Source: an uncultured Eubacteriales bacterium
GTDB taxonomy: Bacteria > Bacillota > Clostridia > Christensenellales > Aristaeellaceae
Direction: 5' to 3'
Assembly (NCBI GenBank): GCA_900553265.1
Contig: USDD01000024.1
Coordinates: 1-29,824, forward strand
Length of the DNA stretch: 29,824 nucleotides
The notes under the pieces: generated by a model
Seen by the model: only the letters and a program-made list of their open reading frames with translations
What the model was told of the DNA's origin: nothing
The model's database searches: none
Part shown: in pieces, positions 1 through 8,587 of the stretch
How positions within the stretch are numbered: position 1 is the stretch's first letter
Layout: each line of letters opens with the position of its first letter
Position numbers and translations under genes: made by a program

Positions 1-12
1 CTCCCTTTTCGC

Positions 13-1839
<1,827 letters not shown>

Positions 1840-1922
1840 TGGAAAAACCTCTTTTCAGGCAGAATTTCAGTTTCTAAGGATACATCGCTTCAACGAAGGG
1901 ATCGGATGCTCCGCTCAATGAT

Positions 1923-1937
1923 GCGGCGTTGCCTTAA
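1923..1937. repeat. Outward-facing solo copy of the MITE end
   Basis: GCGGCGTTGCCTTAA at 1923-1937 is identical to 2087-2101, the right end of the neighbouring MITE-like element. Placed against the left end of that element it makes a palindrome centred on CCTTAAGG, so two element ends stand back to back. I find no matching left end further upstream (1840-1922), so this is a solo end, the remnant of a second copy, or part of the target. Confidence 0.6.
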
Positions 1938-2101
1938 GGTAACACCGCACAAATGAGGCGGTTGGCCGGCGAATGGTTTTTTCGTCAGATGCAAATGCAG
2001 ATTTCGAAGGTTTACTGGAGGTAAATCGAGGAATCTGCATGCCGCAGATGGCGGAAAAGACAGAGCCAGACGCGCCGCCGAATTGTGCGGCGTTGCCTTA
2101 A
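1934..2101. mobile_element. MITE-like element with terminal inverted repeats and an internal hairpin
   Basis: The 168-bp segment begins TTAAGG-T-AAC-A-CCGCACAA (1934-1954) and ends in its inverted copy (2081-2101, read on the minus strand as TTAAGG-C-AAC-G-CCGCACAA); 18 of 21 terminal positions match. Inside, ATGCAGATT (1995-2003) pairs with AATCTGCAT (2032-2040), TCGA (2004-2007) with TCGA (2026-2029), and TTTAC (2011-2015) with GTAAA (2021-2025), around the loop TGGAG. There is no ORF of note inside. This is the architecture of a non-autonomous MITE. It lies between prfC and typA and would fold into a large hairpin in a read-through transcript. The family name is not known to me. Confidence 0.7.
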
Positions 2102-3714
2102 AGCTCCATCTCGTCGGCCGTCATGCGATCGGCGGTCTCGGCGAGGACGAGGCCCTCGTTGTTTTCGCAGGCCAGTCGGATGCTCCACTCGTTTTCAAAC
2201 ATCAGCACACTGCGGCCCACTCGGTCGATGGCCACGGCGCTGGTGGAGGTCAGGCGCAGCCTGTCCACGGGCTTGGGCGTTTCCACCACCCAGCGGACAT
2301 AGCGGAACGGCAGCGGCTCGCGCACGATATTCACGCCGTACTCGCTCTTCAGGCGATATTCCAGCACGTCCATCTGCAGAATGCCAACCACGCCGGCAAT
2401 CATCTCCTCGCGGCCGATGTTCGGACGCTTGAAGGTCTGAATCGCGCCCTCCTGAGAGAGCTGGTTCACGCCCTTCAGGAACTGCTTACGCTTCATGGAA
2501 TCCTCGGGCGAAACGCGGCAGAAGTACTCCGGCGCGAACAGCGGAATGCCTCCGAAGCGCACGGGCGTGCCGGTGCAGATGGTGTCGCCCAGGCGGAAGA
2601 TGCCGGGATCGAACAGGCCGATGATGTCGCCGGGATAGGCCAGATCCACCGACTCGTGCTCCTGCGCCATGAAGGTCTGGGGCTGGGCCAGCTTGATGCG
2701 GGAATTGCTGGACGAATGCCACACGGTCATGCCCTTTTCGAACACGCCGGAGCAGACGCGCATGAACGCCAGCCGGTCGCGATGGGCGGGATTCATGTTG
2801 GCCTGAATCTTGAAGATAAAGCCGGTGAACTTGTCGTCGTTCGGATCGATCACGCCGACGTCAGCCCTGCGCGGCGTGGGCGATTTGGTGTAGGTCAGGA
2901 AGCGGCGCAGGAACGGCTCCACGCCGAAGTTGTTGGTGGCGGAGCCGAAGAACATGGGCGTGAGCTGTCCGGCCAGCACCTTCTCCAGATCGAAGGGATC
3001 GCCGGCCACGTCCAGCAGCTCCACGTCCTCGCACAGCTTGTCGTAATAGCCCTTGCCGATGATGTTGGGGCATTCGGGATCGTCGAAGGACACGGTCTGC
3101 ACCTCGACCTGCGTCTGTCCGTGGTCGCCGCCGCGGTACAGCTCGATCATGCGGGTGTCGCGATGGTACACGCCCTTGAAATCTCCGTGAATGCCGATGG
3201 GCCAGTTCACGGGGCAGGAGCGGATGCCCAGCACCTGCTCGATCTCCTCCATCAGCTCGAAGGGATCGCGGCCCGCGCGGTCCATCTTGTTGACGAAGGT
3301 GAAGATGGGAATGGAGCGCAGGCGGCAGACCTTGAACAGCTTGATGGTCTGCTCCTCCACGCCCTTGGCGTTGTCGATGAGCATCACGGCGCTGTCGGCG
3401 GCCACGAGGGTACGGTAGGTGTCCTCGGAAAAGTCCTGATGGCCCGGCGTATCCAGAATGTTGATGCGATAGCCGTCGTAGTCGAACTGCATGGCCGACG
3501 ACGTGACGGAAATGCCGCGCTGCTTTTCGATCTCCATCCAGTCCGAGGTCGCGTGGCGCGCGGCCTTGCGGGCCTTGACGGAGCCGGCCTGGCGGATGGC
3601 TCCGCCGTAGAGCAGCAGCTTTTCGGTCAGCGTGGTCTTACCTGCGTCCGGGTGCGAAATGATGGCGAAGGTGCGCCGGCGCGCCACCTCTGCCCTGAGT
3701 TCGGGATGTTCCAT
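2098..3714 (-). CDS. prfC: Peptide chain release factor 3 (RF3)
   Basis: RF3 is the GTPase that recycles RF1/RF2 from the ribosome after peptide release. The 538-residue product begins MEHPEL and continues RRRTFAIISHPDAGKTT, which aligns with the start of E. coli RF3 (529 residues). G3 DTPGHQD and G4 NKMD follow. The ATG at 3714 is chosen over upstream in-frame TTG/ATG codons (to 3804) because AGGAGGAG precedes it at good spacing and homology starts there. The stop codon TAA (2098-2100) is part of the TTAAGG end of the adjacent MITE-like element, so the C-terminus (ends EMEL) may have been set by that insertion. A sigma-A promoter and a tiny leader ORF lie upstream. Confidence 0.95.
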   Translation of the reverse strand: MEHPELRAEVARRRTFAIISHPDAGKTTLTEKLLLYGGAIRQAGSVKARKAARHATSDWMEIEKQRGISVTSSAMQFDYDGYRINILDTPGHQDFSEDTYRTLVAADSAVMLIDNAKGVEEQTIKLFKVCRLRSIPIFTFVNKMDRAGRDPFELMEEIEQVLGIRSCPVNWPIGIHGDFKGVYHRDTRMIELYRGGDHGQTQVEVQTVSFDDPECPNIIGKGYYDKLCEDVELLDVAGDPFDLEKVLAGQLTPMFFGSATNNFGVEPFLRRFLTYTKSPTPRRADVGVIDPNDDKFTGFIFKIQANMNPAHRDRLAFMRVCSGVFEKGMTVWHSSSNSRIKLAQPQTFMAQEHESVDLAYPGDIIGLFDPGIFRLGDTICTGTPVRFGGIPLFAPEYFCRVSPEDSMKRKQFLKGVNQLSQEGAIQTFKRPNIGREEMIAGVVGILQMDVLEYRLKSEYGVNIVREPLPFRYVRWVVETPKPVDRLRLTSTSAVAIDRVGRSVLMFENEWSIRLACENNEGLVLAETADRMTADEMEL

Positions 3715-3764
3715 ATCGTTTGCTCCTCCTGAATTCGTGGTGGGACTCATTCGCTTCGGAGCGC

Positions 3765-3782
3765 TTAATGCGGACTCGACAT
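3765..3782 (-). CDS. Five-codon leader ORF (MSSPH) upstream of prfC
   Basis: On the minus strand an ATG at 3782 is preceded by AAGGAG (3796-3791) at the ideal spacing of 8 nt and opens a frame of five codons, MSSPH, ending in TAA (3767-3765). It lies between the putative prfC promoter and the prfC start at 3714, in a different frame. The ribosome site is as good as that of prfC itself. A role as a leader peptide that couples prfC expression to termination or re-initiation is inference; chance cannot be excluded for so short a frame. Confidence 0.4.
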   Translation of the reverse strand: MSSPH

Positions 3783-3817
3783 TGACGATTCTCCTTATGC
3801 CCAATAATTCATCTTAT

Positions 3818-3847
3818 ATTGTAATATTTCCAATCGGAAACTGTCAA
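3818..3847 (-). promoter_or_regulatory. Putative sigma-A promoter of prfC
   Basis: TTGACA (3847-3842) and TACAAT (3823-3818) are separated by 18 bp on the minus strand. The predicted start near 3811 leaves a leader of about 97 nt before prfC that holds the MSSPH leader ORF. Confidence 0.7.
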
Positions 3848-3902
3848 TCCCGCTTCCTCGCTGTTTGCGTTAATTCGTCGAATTTGCGCTCCAATCCCGT
3901 GC

Positions 3903-3931
3903 GTGACAAAGGCCGAAAGGTGTGTTATAAT
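3903..3931 (+). promoter_or_regulatory. Extended -10 promoter of the DprA-like gene
   Basis: GTGACA (3903-3908) and TATAAT (3926-3931) are 17 bp apart, with a TG extension (TGTGT before TATAAT). The start of transcription falls inside a 35-bp repeat shared with the promoter near 17190. The intergenic stretch 3715-4027 otherwise holds the divergent prfC promoter and leader. Confidence 0.8.
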
Positions 3932-3962
3932 GACTAGGCAAGCCGCAGGCTTGGCCGGGTCG
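3928..3962 (+). repeat. Promoter/leader repeat, copy 1
   Basis: This 35-bp stretch matches 17193-17159 (minus strand) at 34 of 35 positions; the single difference is C3934 versus T. It overlaps the end of the -10 element and the first transcribed bases, and contains the small hairpin CAAGCC-GCA-GGCTTG. Flanks on both sides differ between copies. Confidence 0.85.
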
Positions 3963-4027
3963 GCGGAACGCCACAGGAGGTTCGTCGACAATCGTACAAA
4001 AAAACGATTCAAAGGGAGGCGGAGGTC

Positions 4028-4981
4028 TTGACCGACGAGGGATTTGCGGCGATGCTTCTGACCATGGCGCTCTCGCCCAACCGGGAGGAATACGCCCGGC
4101 CGCTGAGCACACAGGAATACTATCGTCTGGCCGAGCGCGTGCGCGATTCCAAGTATCGCACGCCGGGCGGGCTCATCGGCGCGGACATCAGCGGCATGAT
4201 GATGTACATCGGCATCTCCGAGGAGGAGGCCTACCGCATCTACACGCTGCTCAACCGCGCGGTGCAGTTCAGCTACGCGCTGGAGGAATTTGCCGAGCAC
4301 CGCACGGAAATCGTGCCCATCTGCGACGAGAGCTATCCCGAGCGGCTGCGCCGCCGGCTGCCTCAGGCCGCGCCGCCGTTTCTCTATCGCGCCGGCAACG
4401 CCCGGCTCATCGGCGCGCCCGCCGTCGCCATTCTGGGCATCAGCGGCGTCAAGACCACGCCCGAGGTGCGCGAGGGCGTGATTTCGCTGGTGAAAAACGC
4501 CGTCAAAGCCAACTATGCCGTCATCACCGGCGGCGAGCTGGGCGTGGCGCGCGTGGCCGCGGGCGCGGTGCTGGAGCACGGCGGAACGCTGGTGGACGTG
4601 CTGGGCGGCGGACTGTACGAGCACATGGAATACGAGCCCATCGCGCAGCTGCTGTCCGAGCAGCGGGCGGCGCTGGTCTCGCTGGAGCATCCCGAGGCCA
4701 TGTTCACCGTCAGCCACGCCATCGCCCGCAACAAGGTGGCATTCGCGCTGGCGGACGCGGCGTTCATCTGCAACACCGACAACAAGCGCGGCGAGCTGGA
4801 CGCGCTGCACAACCATTACTGCGACTGGATCTACGCCCTCAGCGGCGCGGCCTGCAATCAGCCGCTGATCTCCCACGGCGCGACGCCGGTGGCCGATCTG
4901 CGCGGATTCGACTTTGCGGGCATGTGCCGCCACTGGCAGAGCTCCCAGTCCGAGCAGATGAGCATGTTCGACCTACTCTGA
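4028..4981 (+). CDS. Divergent DprA/Smf-like Rossmann-fold protein
   Basis: The 317-residue product has the DprA layout: an N-terminal helical part, the linker motif SYPERLRRRL followed by PPFLYRAGN (about residues 99-120), and a Rossmann domain with TGGELGVARVAAGA, GGTLVDVLGGGLY and the conserved ARNKVAFALAD. DprA loads RecA onto incoming single-stranded DNA. Here the usual GSR motif reads GISGVK, so this is a divergent member and may not act like competence DprA. The C-terminus EQMSMFDLL contains QMSMF (310-314), which fits the sliding-clamp-binding pattern QL(S/D)LF. TTG at 4028 is chosen because GGGAGG sits 8 nt upstream; ATG at 4052 is the alternative. The acetyltransferase gene follows closely. 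Confidence 0.75.
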   Translation: MTDEGFAAMLLTMALSPNREEYARPLSTQEYYRLAERVRDSKYRTPGGLIGADISGMMMYIGISEEEAYRIYTLLNRAVQFSYALEEFAEHRTEIVPICDESYPERLRRRLPQAAPPFLYRAGNARLIGAPAVAILGISGVKTTPEVREGVISLVKNAVKANYAVITGGELGVARVAAGAVLEHGGTLVDVLGGGLYEHMEYEPIAQLLSEQRAALVSLEHPEAMFTVSHAIARNKVAFALADAAFICNTDNKRGELDALHNHYCDWIYALSGAACNQPLISHGATPVADLRGFDFAGMCRHWQSSQSEQMSMFDLL

Positions 4982-5005
4982 CCTTGCCTAGGAGGAAATG
5001 TGGAA

Positions 5006-5758
5006 ATGGACGCGAATTTCATCAATCTCACGGAGGAAAACCTCGCCTCCGAGCACCTCTGCTGCATCATCCGCTCGAAAAAGCCCCATTCGGGCGTGGA
5101 GGCCAAGCGTGAATGGCTGGCCGAGCGGCTCAAAGAGGGCCACGTCTTTCGCAAGCTGGACGCGAAGGCCACGGCGTTCATCGAATACGCGCCGCTGGAA
5201 AATGCGTGGGTGCCCATTGAGGGCGAAAACTATCTGTACATCTACTGCCTGTGGACGCTGGGCGAGACCAGGGGCAAGGGCTATGGACGGGCGCTGATGG
5301 AATACTGTCTCGACGACGCGCGGGCGAAGGGCCGCTCCGGCGTGTGCATGCTGGGCGCAAAGAGGCAGAAGGCATGGCTCACCGACCAGTCCTTCGCCGC
5401 GCGCTTCGGCTTTGCGCCCGTGGACGAGACGGACAACGGCTACGCGCTGCTGGCCCGCTCCTTCGACGGAACCGCGCCTCGTTTTTGCGAAAGCGCCAGA
5501 CGCATGCGCATCGACGAGCAGGCGCTGACCATTTACTACGACCGCCAGTGTCCCTACGTGCTCAGCGCCATTGACGCTGCGAAAAAGGTCTGCGCCGAGC
5601 AGGGCGCGCCGCTGATTCTGCGCGAGGTGCACACGCTGGCCGAGGCCAAGGCGCTCCCCTGCGCATTCAACAACTGGGCCGTGTTCTGCAAAGGCGAATT
5701 CCAGACGGTGAACCTCACGGTGGATCCCGCGGCGATCCGGCGCATTCTGAAAAACTGA
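5006..5758 (+). CDS. GNAT acetyltransferase with YoaP-type C-terminal domain
   Basis: The 250-residue protein has a GNAT domain (about 1-150) with the acetyl-CoA loop TRGKGYGRALMEY near residues 88-100, and a C-terminal part (about 160-250) starting around YYDRQCPYVL that looks like the YoaP domain often fused to GNAT enzymes. The substrate is unknown. It starts about 20 bp after the DprA-like gene, so they are co-transcribed. Start choice: AGGAGG (4990-4995) is 10 nt from ATG 5006 and 4 nt from the in-frame GTG 5000; either could be used. A strong hairpin follows. Confidence 0.8.
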   Translation: MDANFINLTEENLASEHLCCIIRSKKPHSGVEAKREWLAERLKEGHVFRKLDAKATAFIEYAPLENAWVPIEGENYLYIYCLWTLGETRGKGYGRALMEYCLDDARAKGRSGVCMLGAKRQKAWLTDQSFAARFGFAPVDETDNGYALLARSFDGTAPRFCESARRMRIDEQALTIYYDRQCPYVLSAIDAAKKVCAEQGAPLILREVHTLAEAKALPCAFNNWAVFCKGEFQTVNLTVDPAAIRRILKN

Positions 5759-5770
5759 ATCCAACACAAA

Positions 5771-5801
5771 CGCGGCGGAGCTGAGAACCAGCTCCGCCGC
5801 G
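5771..5801. terminator. Perfect 13-bp hairpin, probable bidirectional terminator
   Basis: CGCGGCGGAGCTG (5771-5783) pairs perfectly with 5789-5801 around the loop AGAAC. It lies between the end of the GNAT/YoaP gene (plus) and the convergent sigK operon (minus). T-tracts are weak on both sides, so efficiency is uncertain. Confidence 0.65.
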
Positions 5802-6128
5802 TATTCACAGCGCTTTATCCGCGCCGTCTGCGTGCCCTGCTTCCGCATCTCATATCAACGGCCCGTTCTGGCAAAGGACGCTCTGCGTCGCTCCGGGTAT
5901 GGCCGACGGAGGTGCCCAAAGCCGCGGGCTCTTCCGCCGGCACGCCCTCAGTCCTTCCTCCATCTGCGCGCTAAGCGCTTCCGCCGATTCTCGCGCGCGC
6001 CTGAGCGCCATGACAGCTCCGTCGGCGCCGGAGCGTTCAAATACCGCCGCAGCTGAATTCACATCACAGCTTTTGATTTCCCGCGCTTCCCGCCATGCTC
6101 ATCATCGTAGCAGCGGTTCTGCCGCCAA
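5802..6128. other. Gene-poor stretch between convergent operons
   Basis: About 330 bp after the hairpin and before the end of sigK. The minus strand is open from 6062 (GTG) to 5850 and would encode 70 residues with an alanine-rich helical stretch, but it has no ribosome site and no ATG, and in-frame stops lie just upstream. I see no RNA gene, repeat or promoter that I can support. Confidence 0.5.
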
Positions 6129-6818
6129 TCAGCGTTCCAGCGCCCTTCGCAGCTTCTCCAGCGCCCGCTTTTCGATGCGCGAGACGTAGCTGCGGGAAAT
6201 GCCCAGCCGCCGGGCCACCTCGTGCTGAGGAAGCGGCTCGCCGTCCGTCAGGCCGTAGCGCAGGCGCACCACCTCGTTCTCCCGCTCGTCCAAGGTCGTC
6301 TCCATCAGCCGGATCGCCCGGCCGGCCTCGATGGCCGTCTCCACCTCGTCGGCCACCAGATTGGGATCCGTGCCCAGCAGATCGGCCAGCGGCAGCTCCC
6401 GGCCCTCCTTGTCCACGCCCGCGGCCTCACCCATGAGCACCACGGCGCGGTTCTTGCGGTTGGCGCGCAGCGTCATCAGAATCTCGTTCTCAATGCAGCG
6501 CGAGGCGTAGGCCGTCAGCCGCCCGGCCTCGGGCCGGAAGGTCTGCACCGCCTTCATCAGGCCGATGGAGCCGATGGACACCAGATCGTCCTGCTCCACG
6601 CCCGAATGGACGTATTTCTTGGCGATGTGGGCAACCAGACGCAGATTGTGCTCGATCAGCCGGCGCTTCGCCTCCTCACTGCCGGCGGCCATCTCGGCGA
6701 TGAGCGCGCGCTCCTCCTCGGGCGGCAGCGGCTTGGGAAAGGACGATTTGGCCGACAGATGCAAAAGCATCAGCCAGCCGTGCTCGATCAGCCAGATCAG
6801 GGTTTCGGACAAAAACAT
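6129..6818 (-). CDS. sigK: Sporulation sigma factor sigma-K (pro-form)
   Basis: The 229-residue product carries the sigma-K hallmark SFPKPL followed by an EE-rich start of region 1.2/2, the core-binding segment NLRLVAHIAKKY, region 2.4 around YASRCIENEILM, and a C-terminal region 4 helix-turn-helix (EVARRLGISRSYVSRIEKRA). Sigma-K directs late mother-cell transcription in sporulation. The first 20 or so residues are hydrophobic (MFLSETLIWLIEHGWLML), as expected for the pro-sequence removed by SpoIVFB. The gene is uninterrupted: no skin-type element. GGAGGAG precedes the ATG at 6818. It lies 69 bp after mltG in the same direction; I could not find a convincing sigma-E or sigma-K promoter in that gap. 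Confidence 0.92.
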   Translation of the reverse strand: MFLSETLIWLIEHGWLMLLHLSAKSSFPKPLPPEEERALIAEMAAGSEEAKRRLIEHNLRLVAHIAKKYVHSGVEQDDLVSIGSIGLMKAVQTFRPEAGRLTAYASRCIENEILMTLRANRKNRAVVLMGEAAGVDKEGRELPLADLLGTDPNLVADEVETAIEAGRAIRLMETTLDERENEVVRLRYGLTDGEPLPQHEVARRLGISRSYVSRIEKRALEKLRRALER

Positions 6819-6887
6819 AGGGCACTCCTCCTTCGCGGAAGACCGCCCTACATTCTATTGCATTATCCGTGAATTTCTGCCTGTCCG

Positions 6888-8171
6888 TCAGGAAGCGCCC
6901 TGGCTGCGGTCGTAGGCCTCCCAAAGCGGGCGATATTTGTCCACGTTGGCCTGATGCTCCTCCAGCGTGCGGGCGAAGGCCAGCGTGCCGGAGCCGGGCT
7001 CCGTTGCGCAGAAGTACAGATAGCCTTCGCTGACGTAATCCATGTCCGGATACAGCGCCGCTTCGATGGCCGCTCTGGACGGATTGCAGATGGGGCCCGC
7101 CGGCAGGCCGTCGATGACGTAGGTGTTGTAGGCGTTGTTGTCCGTCAGCTCCGCCTCGGACAGCACCAGCTTGTTCTCGCCGCTCAGATAGGTCGCCGTG
7201 GGGTCGCTCTCCAGCTTCCAGCCGAGATTCAGTCGATTGTGGAACACCGCCGAAACCCGGGCGTAATCCGTGGCGTTGGAGGCTTCCTTCTCGATCATCG
7301 ACGCGAGAATCATGGTCTGATCCATGCTCAGCGTGGTCTGATACTTCTCCACCTCGTGGCGATAGCCCTCCGCGTCGGTGTAATACTCGGTGTGATCCGA
7401 GTAGAACACGTCGTTAACCACGTCGTTTTCCTGGGTCAGCAGCTTGTTGATGATGCCCTCGGGCGTGGCAGAGAGGAAGATGCGGTAGGTGTCCGGGGCG
7501 AAATAGCCCTCCAGCGCGTACTTGCGGCCGGTCAGCGCGCCCGCGTCCTTCGCCGCGCGCAGCGCGTAGGATGAACCCACGAAGCGATCCACGTCGTTGC
7601 AAAGCGTGAGGAACTCGCCGCGATTGTCGATGGCGCCGATGCCCACCAGATAGTCGGCGATGTCCTCGCACGTCCATCCGGGAATGATGGTCACCACGCG
7701 CTCGTTGGTCTGGCTGCCCGAGGTCAGCTCGGCAATGATCTCATTCACCGTCATGCTCGGCGAGAGCTTGTAGGTGCCGTAGCTCAGGGAGTTGGTCAGG
7801 CCCTCGAACTGAATCAGATAGCGGAACACCTTGTCGCTGCGCAAAAGACCTGCTTCCTTGAGGTTCTCGCCAATCTTCGCCACAGACGTGCCGCTCTCGA
7901 TCTCGAAGTCCACCACGTTGGCGTTCATGGTGTCCGTCGGCGCGAGGAACATGCCGTAGACCTTGTTGTAGCCCACCGTGACCATGCCCACCACGATCAG
8001 CACGCTGCAAAAGAAGATCAGCACCGGCCGAAGGATTTTCCACAGCCACGCGTACCAGAACAGGCCGTACTCGCGCTCCTCATGCAGCGCGCGGGTGCTG
8101 TATCGCTCCAGCGTATAGGGTTCTCTCTTTTTTCTGCGCCTGCCGCGCAGCCGTCCGTTGCCCCGAGCCAT
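6888..8171 (-). CDS. mltG: Endolytic murein transglycosylase MltG (YceG-like)
   Basis: MltG cleaves nascent glycan strands at the membrane and is thought to set strand length. The 427-residue protein has a basic cytoplasmic N-terminus, one membrane segment (about 48-68), a LysM-like part (FEIESGTSVAKIGENL, about 89-104) and the catalytic domain with EGYFAPDTY (221-229), ILASMIEKEAS with the probable catalytic Glu294, and NRLNLGWKLESDPTATY. The C-terminal YNTYVIDGLPAGPICNPS motif is also present. It starts 20 bp after the YlbF-family gene and belongs to the rnj operon. Confidence 0.95.
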   Translation of the reverse strand: MARGNGRLRGRRRKKREPYTLERYSTRALHEEREYGLFWYAWLWKILRPVLIFFCSVLIVVGMVTVGYNKVYGMFLAPTDTMNANVVDFEIESGTSVAKIGENLKEAGLLRSDKVFRYLIQFEGLTNSLSYGTYKLSPSMTVNEIIAELTSGSQTNERVVTIIPGWTCEDIADYLVGIGAIDNRGEFLTLCNDVDRFVGSSYALRAAKDAGALTGRKYALEGYFAPDTYRIFLSATPEGIINKLLTQENDVVNDVFYSDHTEYYTDAEGYRHEVEKYQTTLSMDQTMILASMIEKEASNATDYARVSAVFHNRLNLGWKLESDPTATYLSGENKLVLSEAELTDNNAYNTYVIDGLPAGPICNPSRAAIEAALYPDMDYVSEGYLYFCATEPGSGTLAFARTLEEHQANVDKYRPLWEAYDRSQGAS

Positions 8172-8191
8172 TCAAACCTCCTGATGATCGA

Positions 8192-8542
8192 TCATCCCTG
8201 GGCGAGCATGTCCAGATCCACGCCCGCCGTATCCGCCAGAATCTTGAAGATCTCCGACAGCATCCGCTGATAGCGGAATTCCGCCAGCAGATAGGCGCTC
8301 ACGTCCGGGTTGAACTGGAGCAGCGTTCCGATCTGCTGCAGGCGCTGAAGATCCTCCTCCGGCATCGTCTCGCCCGCGGCGGCCCTGGCCTGCATGCGGA
8401 ACTGCAGCCGCTTGTATTCGTCCAGAAGCGCCTTGTTGGTTCCGTCGTCGTAGGCGGCGTCGCGCAGGCGGACGTACTCGCGGTACTCCTCGCTCTCCTT
8501 CAGGGATTTGGCCAGCTGATGGGCCTGATCGTATGGATTCAT
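8192..8542 (-). CDS. YlbF/YmcA-family protein
   Basis: A 116-residue, all-helical, charged protein beginning MNPYDQAHQLAKSLKES, with the family's typical second half DVSAYLLAEFRYQRMLSEIFKIL. In Bacillus the YlbF-YmcA-YaaT complex modulates RNase Y processing and thereby sporulation, competence and biofilm formation. Its place between rnj (45 bp upstream) and mltG fits a link to RNA decay. AAGGAG precedes the ATG. Which paralogue it is cannot be told by eye. Confidence 0.8.
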   Translation of the reverse strand: MNPYDQAHQLAKSLKESEEYREYVRLRDAAYDDGTNKALLDEYKRLQFRMQARAAAGETMPEEDLQRLQQIGTLLQFNPDVSAYLLAEFRYQRMLSEIFKILADTAGVDLDMLAQG

Positions 8543-8587
8543 AAAGTCCGATGCTCCTTAGACGTTCGAAATATTCCGCGGGTTCCC

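Noticed and set aside
3715..3804. Extended RF3 start at TTG 3804 or ATG in frame at 3750
   Set aside because: The added residues are not part of RF3, and AGGAGGAG sits directly before ATG 3714.
4998..5297. ATG at 4998 as the start of a separate 99-residue gene
   Set aside because: This frame is out of register with the GNAT homology; ATG 5006 or GTG 5000 opens the real frame.
5850..6062. Possible 70-residue gene on the minus strand after sigK
   Set aside because: It starts with GTG, has no ribosome site, has in-frame stops just upstream, and shows no family I recognise.
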